Shown here: piece after piece, positions 58,511-64,000 of the stretch
How positions within the stretch are numbered: the first letter of the stretch is position 1
Layout of the letters: every line of letters begins with the position of its first letter
IMG/VR virus record: IMGVR_UViG_3300008114_000003
Span: 62,001-126,000 of that record
Reading direction: 5' to 3' (one strand)
Origin: a virus
DNA length: 64,000 nt
Program-made: the position numbers and the translations under genes
Notes under the pieces: generated by a model
Database searches by the model: none
Told to the model about the DNA's origin: nothing
What the model saw: the letters and a program-made list of their open reading frames with translations, nothing else

Positions 58511-59155
58511 ATGAGTAAATACCCAAGAACATATCATTTACCTTTCTCACCCGGTACTACCAATGATGATAGAATATCTGAGAGTGTTAAATCTATTTTG
58601 GGTATTGATATTATCATAACCGAAAAGTTAGATGGATCTAACTCATCGATGATAAATGAGGGTGTCTTTGCTAGATCACATATAGATTTTTCTAAAAATC
58701 CATGGGATAATGAAGTTAGACAACTACACGAAATAAAAGTAAAAGGTAATTTAGAAGATGATGTTTTTTTATTCGGTGAGAATATGGAAGGCATTCATTC
58801 AATAGAATATACAAATTTAAAATCATACTTTTATTTATTTGGTGTTAGAGATAATAACATCTGGACACCTTGGAGTGTGGTTGAAGAATATTCTTACTTA
58901 TTGGATTTACCACTTGTACCAGTTTTATTTAAAGGTATTGTAAATACCGAAAAAGAATTAAAAGACTTAGTTATGGGTTTTGTAACAGAACAATCTGAAT
59001 TAGGTGGATCAAGAGAAGGTATTGTCGTAAGAAATGCTGGTGTGTTTCATAATGATAATTTCTCGGATAATGTAATGAAATGGGTTAGAAAAGGTCATGT
59101 TCAGACAGATGAACATTGGACCAAGAATTGGAAAAAATCAAATATAAATTATTAA
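58511..59155 (+). CDS. Rnl2-like RNA ligase
   Basis: 214 aa nucleotidyltransferase core. Motif I TEKLDGSN (adenylated Lys39), motif III-like FLFGENMEGIHSIEY (88-100), motif IV REGIVVRN (168-175) and motif V VMKWVRKGH (Lys190, Lys194). Short, without a C-terminal specificity domain. Likely seals RNA nicks or breaks. The adjacent remnant shows that the gene was once duplicated. Confidence 0.85.
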   Translation: MSKYPRTYHLPFSPGTTNDDRISESVKSILGIDIIITEKLDGSNSSMINEGVFARSHIDFSKNPWDNEVRQLHEIKVKGNLEDDVFLFGENMEGIHSIEYTNLKSYFYLFGVRDNNIWTPWSVVEEYSYLLDLPLVPVLFKGIVNTEKELKDLVMGFVTEQSELGGSREGIVVRNAGVFHNDNFSDNVMKWVRKGHVQTDEHWTKNWKKSNINY

Positions 59156-59156
59156 T

Positions 59157-59339
59157 ATGACAATAGAAGAAAAAATTAAACTTAACAAAGAAATTAGATC
59201 TTATAAAGGTGATAATCAATTTATCATTTCTTTACAGAAAGCTCTGAAAGGTAATTATGTTCAAAAAGTAGAACATAATGGTAAGAATGTTAAAATTCTT
59301 TCTGATAAACAATACGAAGCAGCTAAGATAAATTTCTAA
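59157..59339 (+). CDS. hypothetical protein, 60 aa
   Basis: MTIEEKIKLNKEIRSYKGDN, small helical N-terminus and a basic strand end (NVKILSDKQYEAAKINF). It starts one base after the ligase stop, so is in the same transcript. Function not recognised. Confidence 0.55.
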   Translation: MTIEEKIKLNKEIRSYKGDNQFIISLQKALKGNYVQKVEHNGKNVKILSDKQYEAAKINF

Positions 59340-59369
59340 ACATTATATTCTACTCAGTATATAATCAAT

Positions 59370-59567
59370 ATGGAAAATTATATTGAAGATATGAAATTAT
59401 TAGGAACCGTACACTCTCACGGTTCAATAGATGAATATTACCATGTAAGAATTAAAGATGGTAAACAAACAACATTTGAATTTAGAGTTGTTAAACATAC
59501 AAAACAGAGAGTGAGTAGTTATAAAATAGATCAATCAGATCTACCAAAATCAATAGAACTTCAATGA
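59370..59567 (+). CDS. hypothetical protein, 65 aa
   Basis: MENYIEDMKLLGTVHSHGSI, a small beta sheet (FEFRVVKHTKQRVSSYKID). It overlaps the cytidylyltransferase gene by 4 nt. Function not recognised. Confidence 0.5.
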   Translation: MENYIEDMKLLGTVHSHGSIDEYYHVRIKDGKQTTFEFRVVKHTKQRVSSYKIDQSDLPKSIELQ

Positions 59568-59980
59568 GAGTAGGATTTACATGTTCTTGCTTTGACCTTT
59601 TTCATGCTGGTCATATTATGATGTTGAAAGAAGCTAAATCAATTTGCGATTATTTAATTGTTGGATTACAAACAGATCCTACAATAGATAGACCAGAAAA
59701 GAATAAACCAATACAAAGTGTTGTTGAAAGATTTATTCAATTAGAGGCTTGTAAATATGTAGATGAAGTTGTTGTTTACGCAACTGAAAAAGACTTACTA
59801 GATATTCTTTATTCTTATCCGATTAATGTTAGAATAGTTGGAGAAGAATATAAAGATAAAGACTTCACAGGTAAAGATCTATCACACATAGAAATGTATT
59901 ACAACTCTAGAAAACATTCATTCTCAACAACCGAACTAAGAGGTAGAGTTATCGAAAGATATAAAAGTGATAAAAAATAA
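59564..59980 (+). CDS. cytidylyltransferase-family (TagD-like) nucleotidyltransferase
   Basis: 138 aa Rossmann nucleotidyltransferase. FTCSCFDLFHAGHIMMLKEA carries the HxGH motif (HAGH), YLIVGLQTDPTIDRPEKNKP follows, and RKHSFSTTELRGRV corresponds to the RTxxxSTT motif of glycerol-3-phosphate cytidylyltransferases. It probably makes a CDP-polyol or activated sugar precursor. Substrate not deducible. In context it may feed surface or virion glycan modification. Confidence 0.8.
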   Translation: MRVGFTCSCFDLFHAGHIMMLKEAKSICDYLIVGLQTDPTIDRPEKNKPIQSVVERFIQLEACKYVDEVVVYATEKDLLDILYSYPINVRIVGEEYKDKDFTGKDLSHIEMYYNSRKHSFSTTELRGRVIERYKSDKK

Positions 59981-60002
59981 TATTATTTTATTAATTTTTC
60001 CG

Positions 60003-60010
60003 TATTTTTG
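60003..60010 (+). promoter_or_regulatory. TAnnTTTG promoter abutting a start codon (leaderless)
   Basis: TATTTTTG, then TAAA and ATG at 60015. Confidence 0.5.
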
Positions 60011-60014
60011 TAAA

Positions 60015-60116
60015 ATGAAATTTGAACGTGTTAAAAAAATCATACAAAAAATAGATTGGATTTGGGTATTCTTTCCCATTTACTATTATTGGAAAGATAT
60101 AGATGATTTAACTTAA
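60015..60116 (+). CDS. mini-protein with hydrophobic segment, 33 aa
   Basis: MKFERVKKIIQKIDWIWVFF, PIYYYWKDIDDLT. A basic amphipathic head followed by an aromatic/hydrophobic stretch, so possibly membrane-associated. Supported by a closely spaced promoter element and by its position directly before the Rnl1 gene. Function unknown. Confidence 0.45.
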   Translation: MKFERVKKIIQKIDWIWVFFPIYYYWKDIDDLT

Positions 60117-60133
60117 CTTAAAATTTTAATAAG

Positions 60134-61357
60134 ATGTACAATATACCAACATATAACGAAGCTGTCAAACTAACTCAAGGTAAAAGATATGTACCTGAGA
60201 TAGATCAATATTTAGACGCTGCTTTCTACGAGGCTAAACTTGTAGTTGATGGGTATAATGTATCTATATTCAACTATCGTTTAGCAACTTACAATGACTT
60301 TAAATACAACGATGCTTTTGAATTAAGAGGTTTAGTTTACGTCTTTAATGAAGATGGTTCTGTGTATAAATCATATAGATTGTTACATAAATTTTTCAAC
60401 TTAAACCAAGTTGAAGAAACTCAATACTCTTTAGTAAAAGATCGAGTTGTTAAATCTGTTTTCAATAAAGAAGATGGTTCTATTGGTTCTTTCATAAAAT
60501 TACCAAACGGAAATGTTGTTGCTAAATCTAAAATGTCTTTTGAATCAGACCAAGCTTATGGTATGAACAAAATATACAACTCTAACGCAGATATAAAAAG
60601 ATTTGTTGATTGGTCATTAGATAACGATTTAGTTGCTGTATTTGAGTATGTGGCTCCACACAACCGTATAGTTTTAAAATATGATAAAGAAGAATTAATC
60701 TTATTAAGATTAAGAAGAAACTCTACTGGTGAATACTTAAACCTCCACGATTATTCAGATGTTATAGGTAATTTAAAAACTGCTGAGTCTTTTGATCTAT
60801 CATTAGATGAATTGGTTGAATTGGCTAAAACTGTTGAAGGTGTTGAAGGTTGGGTAGTTGACTTAGATGGTTTATTTGTTAAAATAAAAACTGTTTGGTA
60901 TTGTGAAAGACATGGTCTTTTAACAGAAGACTTGTATCGTGAAAACATACTAGTTAAATACATATTAGATGATAAAATAGATGATGTCTTAGGTCAAATC
61001 CCAGAAGATGAAAAAGAAGCACACGCTCGTATAGAAAAAATAATAGCGGCTGTCTCTAAGGCAGTTAAAATGAAAGTTGATTCTATATTAGAAGATTGGA
61101 AAGTGTTTCAAACTATGGCTGATGGTAAAGATTGGACTGGTGATTTAAAAGATCAACTAATGAGAAAGTCTTATGCTATGAAGTATAAGAAAACTAAAAA
61201 TTTTGGAGCTGTGATGTCTATGGCGAAAGGTAACGATGTCTATGATATAGTTACTGAACAAATAGCTAAGGAAACTTTTAGATTACAAAATGCGAGAGCG
61301 TTTTTATTTCAAATAGATCCAACTCTAAACTTTAAAGATGGTGAAATAGAAGATTAA
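60134..61357 (+). CDS. T4 Rnl1-like RNA ligase
   Basis: 407 aa (T4 Rnl1: 374). AFELRGLVYVFNEDGSVYKS upstream, motif I NKEDGSIGS (adenylated Lys112), AVFEYVAPHNRIVLKY (motif III/IIIa), EGWVVDLDGLFVKIKT (motifs IV/V) and a C-terminal helical domain. The upstream FELRG stretch and the long helical tail match Rnl1. It repairs tRNA cut by host anticodon nucleases in T4; a similar counter-defence role is likely here with the PNK-like kinase. A weak inverted repeat (61356-61380) follows. Confidence 0.88.
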   Translation: MYNIPTYNEAVKLTQGKRYVPEIDQYLDAAFYEAKLVVDGYNVSIFNYRLATYNDFKYNDAFELRGLVYVFNEDGSVYKSYRLLHKFFNLNQVEETQYSLVKDRVVKSVFNKEDGSIGSFIKLPNGNVVAKSKMSFESDQAYGMNKIYNSNADIKRFVDWSLDNDLVAVFEYVAPHNRIVLKYDKEELILLRLRRNSTGEYLNLHDYSDVIGNLKTAESFDLSLDELVELAKTVEGVEGWVVDLDGLFVKIKTVWYCERHGLLTEDLYRENILVKYILDDKIDDVLGQIPEDEKEAHARIEKIIAAVSKAVKMKVDSILEDWKVFQTMADGKDWTGDLKDQLMRKSYAMKYKKTKNFGAVMSMAKGNDVYDIVTEQIAKETFRLQNARAFLFQIDPTLNFKDGEIED

Positions 61358-61377
61358 GGGAGGTGAAATATCCTCTC

Positions 61378-61662
61378 TTAAAAACTTCTAAAATCTTTTA
61401 CACCACCTATATTCTGTAAAATTGGTGAGCTATTTTTAATTGATGGTTTGGAACTAACTGTAATCACATCATCTAAACCTAAACTAGACTTCATCAAGTC
61501 TGGATACTTTGTAAAGTAATCCGTTAAGAATTTAATATTCTCTTCCTCTGATTTATCATTATCCCAAAGATGTCCAAGATTTTGTTTATTTGTTTCAATA
61601 TAATCAACAACTTCTTTATTAATAACTGGATTCCAATTAGACCACTCAACTATATACTTCAT
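61378..61662 (-). CDS. hypothetical protein, 94 aa
   Basis: MKYIVEWSNWNPVINKEVVD, polar, mostly helical, ending LQNIGGVKDFRSF. It begins MKY but lacks the rest of the tag. The TTAATATATA start motif precedes it (61667-61676). Function not recognised. Confidence 0.55.
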   Translation of the reverse strand: MKYIVEWSNWNPVINKEVVDYIETNKQNLGHLWDNDKSEEENIKFLTDYFTKYPDLMKSSLGLDDVITVSSKPSIKNSSPILQNIGGVKDFRSF

Positions 61663-61705
61663 ATTTTATATATTAAACTTTCAATATTGAAATTCTATAA
61701 ATGAT

Positions 61706-62572
61706 ATGAACACATTATATGGGATGGTTACACTTAAAGTAACCAATGAATATGCGGATAAAGCGGTTGATTCATTTTTGAGAAATACTTATTTAGAACC
61801 AGGTGACAGATTTATAATGATTGATAATGATGGTGATTTTAAATCAAATTGGAATAATGGTAGAATAAAAGAAGAAGATATTATAGTAAATAGTAAAATT
61901 GAAAATTTTTCTCATAACATGAATATTCTTATGAGAATTGCGGTTGAAGAAGAAAAAAACCTTATCTTCATGAGTAATGATGTTATCTTTACTCCAAATT
62001 GGTCAAAGTTATTGGGGAATAGTGATTATATACTAACTGTTCCATCTTGTAATCAAACACATACCGATTTGGGAATACCTGGATTTTTATCACTAAATGA
62101 CTTTAATGAAAGATATGATATACTAAATCAGATATCAGAACACGTTAATAAACAACCATCTTACTTTCAAAGAATGCTAATGGCTTTTTATGTTTGTAGA
62201 ATACCACTAAAGATAATAAAAGAAGTTGGTGAGTATGATGAAATGTTTACCGTTGGTGGTGAAGATGTTGATTATAGACTAAGATGTTTAATGAAAGGTT
62301 TTGGTGTCACTTATACACCATCATTCCTATTACATTTTAATGGAAAATCTTCTTGGAATGGAGTTGAAAATACACAACAAATAAAAGAAAGAGAATATAA
62401 GTACACAATGCAATTTATATCTAAATGGGGATTAGATTTAAAAGATCTTTGTTTAGTTAATACTGATGTTATGAGAGTTGTAAATAAATATAACCTATAC
62501 AACTTTATGAACGAAGGTAACTATAATGGTTTACTATTATATGTCATAAATAAAACAAGTATGTCAAAATGA
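61706..62572 (+). CDS. family 2-like glycosyltransferase
   Basis: 288 aa. LYGMVTLKVTNEYADKAVDS, RFIMIDNDGDF, IVNSKIENFSHNMNILMRIA, LIFMSNDVIFTPNWSKLL (acceptor loop) and VGGEDVDYRLRCLMKGFGVT (the ED-x-D-YR C-terminal signature of GT2). Away from the main island but of the same general type. Its final codons run through the inverted repeat of the dnaK promoter. Confidence 0.8.
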   Translation: MNTLYGMVTLKVTNEYADKAVDSFLRNTYLEPGDRFIMIDNDGDFKSNWNNGRIKEEDIIVNSKIENFSHNMNILMRIAVEEEKNLIFMSNDVIFTPNWSKLLGNSDYILTVPSCNQTHTDLGIPGFLSLNDFNERYDILNQISEHVNKQPSYFQRMLMAFYVCRIPLKIIKEVGEYDEMFTVGGEDVDYRLRCLMKGFGVTYTPSFLLHFNGKSSWNGVENTQQIKEREYKYTMQFISKWGLDLKDLCLVNTDVMRVVNKYNLYNFMNEGNYNGLLLYVINKTSMSK

Positions 62573-62601
62573 CATATAAATTAAAGTGGCACACAATTTG
62601 A
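62561..62601 (+). promoter_or_regulatory. stress-type promoter/operator upstream of dnaK
   Basis: Perfect inverted repeat ATGTCA-AAA-TGACAT (62561-62575), TGGCA at 62587, TTTGA from 62597, ATG of dnaK at 62632. Spacings (26, 10, then 31-32 nt) match the 2644-2684 copy exactly except the last, by one base. Confidence 0.65.
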
Positions 62602-62631
62602 CAATGTATAAATAAAAAACAAAAATAAAAT

Positions 62632-64000
62632 ATGGCAAAAGACGTAATTATTGGAATTGACTTAGGAACAACTAACTCGTGTGTAGCAGTAGTTGAAGGT
62701 GGTGAACCAATCGTAATCAGTAATGCTGAAGGTAAAAGAACAACTCCTTCTATTATTTCATTTACAGAAAATGATAGAAAGATTGGTGATCCAGCAAAAA
62801 GACAAGCGGTTACTAACCCTAAAAAAACTATCTACTCAATTAAAAGATTTATTGGTAAAGATTTTAATGTTTGTAAAGATGAGGTAACTAGAGTACCTTA
62901 TGAAGTAGTTTCAAACGGAGCTAATGTACCTACTGTTAAAATCGATGATAGAAATTATACTCCACAGGAGTTATCAGCAATGATTCTTCAAAAGATGAAG
63001 AAAACAGCTGAAGATTATTTAGGATATGAAGTGAAAAGAGCGGTTATTACCGTACCAGCTTACTTCGGTGATGCTGAGAGAACTGCAACTATTGAGGCTG
63101 GTGAAATCGCTGGTTTAAAAGTTGAAAGAATTATCAACGAACCTACAGCAGCGGCTTTAGCGTATGGTTTAGATAAGAAAAACACAGACTCTAAAATTTT
63201 AGTATTTGACTGTGGTGGTGGTACTCATGACGTTTCTGTGTTAGAGATTGGTGATGGTGTATTTGAAGTAAAATCTACTGACGGTGATACTCACTTAGGT
63301 GGTGACGACTTTGATAATGCAATTATTACTTGGATGGTTGAAGAATTCAAATCTGAAAACTCTATGGATTTATCAAAAGATCCTATGGCTTTACAAAGAT
63401 TGAAAGATGCGGCTGAAAAAGCTAAAATTGAATTATCTTCTACATCTGAAAGTGAAATTAACTTACCTTACATCACAGCTAGAGACGGAATGCCTCTTCA
63501 CTTTGTTAAGAAATTAACTAAGGCTAAATTTGAACAATTAACTTCATCTTTAGTTGATAGAGCTATCAGTTGTGCTAAATCAGCTTTGAAAAACGCAGGT
63601 TTAAAACCAGCTGATATTGACGAAGTTATCTTAGTAGGTGGTTCTACAAGAATTCCAGCAATTCAAGATGCTATTGAAAGTTATATTGGTAAGAAACCAA
63701 ACAAATCCGTGAACCCTGATGAAGTTGTTGCTTTAGGTGCGGCTATTCAAGGAGCTGTTTTAACCGGTGGTATTACTGACGTTTTACTTTTAGATGTTAC
63801 TCCACTTTCTTTAGGTATTGAAACAATGGGTGGTGTGTTTACTAAATTAATTGAAGCAAACACTACTATTCCAACTAAGAAAAGTGAAACATTCTCAACA
63901 GCATCCGATAATCAACCTTCAGTAGAATTACACGTTTTACAAGGTGAAAGAGCGATGGCTAAAGACAACCGAACTTTAGGTCGTTTCCACTTAGATGGTA
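62632..64000 (+). CDS. dnaK: DnaK (Hsp70) chaperone, 5' part (runs off window)
   Basis: 456 codons present; the frame is open to the right edge. Nucleotide-binding domain signatures: [18 protein letters not shown] at the start, [17 protein letters not shown]-type, [14 protein letters not shown] (His in place of the usual Phe: GGGTHDV rather than GGGTFDV) and [11 protein letters not shown]. The substrate-binding domain begins ([20 protein letters not shown]). It acts with DnaJ and GrpE encoded 6-9 kb upstream. Own stress-type promoter. The C-terminal lid lies outside the window. Confidence 0.97.
   Translation, partial: MAKDVIIGIDLGTTNSCVAVVEGGEPIVISNAEGKRTTPSIISFTENDRKIGDPAKRQAVTNPKKTIYSIKRFIGKDFNVCKDEVTRVPYEVVSNGANVPTVKIDDRNYTPQELSAMILQKMKKTAEDYLGYEVKRAVITVPAYFGDAERTATIEAGEIAGLKVERIINEPTAAALAYGLDKKNTDSKILVFDCGGGTHDVSVLEIGDGVFEVKSTDGDTHLGGDDFDNAIITWMVEEFKSENSMDLSKDPMALQRLKDAAEKAKIELSSTSESEINLPYITARDGMPLHFVKKLTKAKFEQLTSSLVDRAISCAKSALKNAGLKPADIDEVILVGGSTRIPAIQDAIESYIGKKPNKSVNPDEVVALGAAIQGAVLTGGITDVLLLDVTPLSLGIETMGGVFTKLIEANTTIPTKKSETFSTASDNQPSVELHVLQGERAMAKDNRTLGRFHLDG

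Overview
The window reads as part of a large, AT-rich, T4-like tailed phage that infects a Bacteroidota (Flavobacterium-type) host. Phage evidence: a UvsX recombinase, a gp32-type single-strand DNA-binding protein, a ribonucleotide reductase small subunit, large virion/tail proteins, about nine free-standing homing endonucleases, an intein, and dense short genes on both strands with ATGA/TAATG overlaps. Host evidence: many starts are preceded by the Bacteroidota -7 element TAnnTTTG, and Shine-Dalgarno sequences are scarce. No tRNA, rRNA or CRISPR array was recognised. No stretch longer than 300 bases lacks a gene.

Layout. 1-3.4 kb: small genes, including a HAD phosphatase-like protein, a GGCT-like protein and a UVR-motif protein behind a stress-type promoter. 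3.2-9.1 kb: a histone-H1-like protein, uvsX, a PD-(D/E)XK homing endonuclease, three tandem MKHLRKFNE paralogues, a GNAT and a GIY-YIG endonuclease. 9.2-11.4 kb: a large virion protein. 11.5-17.6 kb: an M20/M42-like peptidase, many small proteins, a cREC-like protein, a ParB-like protein and a polynucleotide-kinase-like enzyme. 17.5-26 kb: a membrane protein, an intein-split flavodoxin-like reductase, MgtC/SapB, CYTH and a ClpC-like AAA+ unfoldase. 26-34.6 kb: a glycosylation island with several glycosyltransferases, two GT11 enzymes, an exostosin-like enzyme, an FkbM methyltransferase and UDP-galactopyranose mutase. 34.6-40.6 kb: virion proteins and gp32. 40.6-52 kb: nrdB, an IMPDH/GMPR-like enzyme, HNH endonucleases and a block of small proteins sharing an N-terminal MKxhKxFxE tag. 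52-64 kb: a virion protein, dnaJ, grpE and partial dnaK, two RNA ligases, a cytidylyltransferase and another glycosyltransferase.

Four themes stand out. (1) A full DnaK-DnaJ-GrpE set plus a ClpC-like unfoldase, with one unusual promoter architecture shared by dnaK and a UVR-motif gene 60 kb away. (2) A dispersed RNA-repair kit: two RNA ligases, a kinase, two cREC-like proteins and a HAD phosphatase-like protein. (3) Fourteen proteins with an N-terminal tag that resembles the T4 capsid-targeting sequence, one of them an HExxH metallopeptidase; they may be packaged and ejected into the host. (4) A recurrent TT(A/T)ATATATA-N4-ATG motif at 18 or more starts, best explained as a phage promoter that yields nearly leaderless mRNAs.
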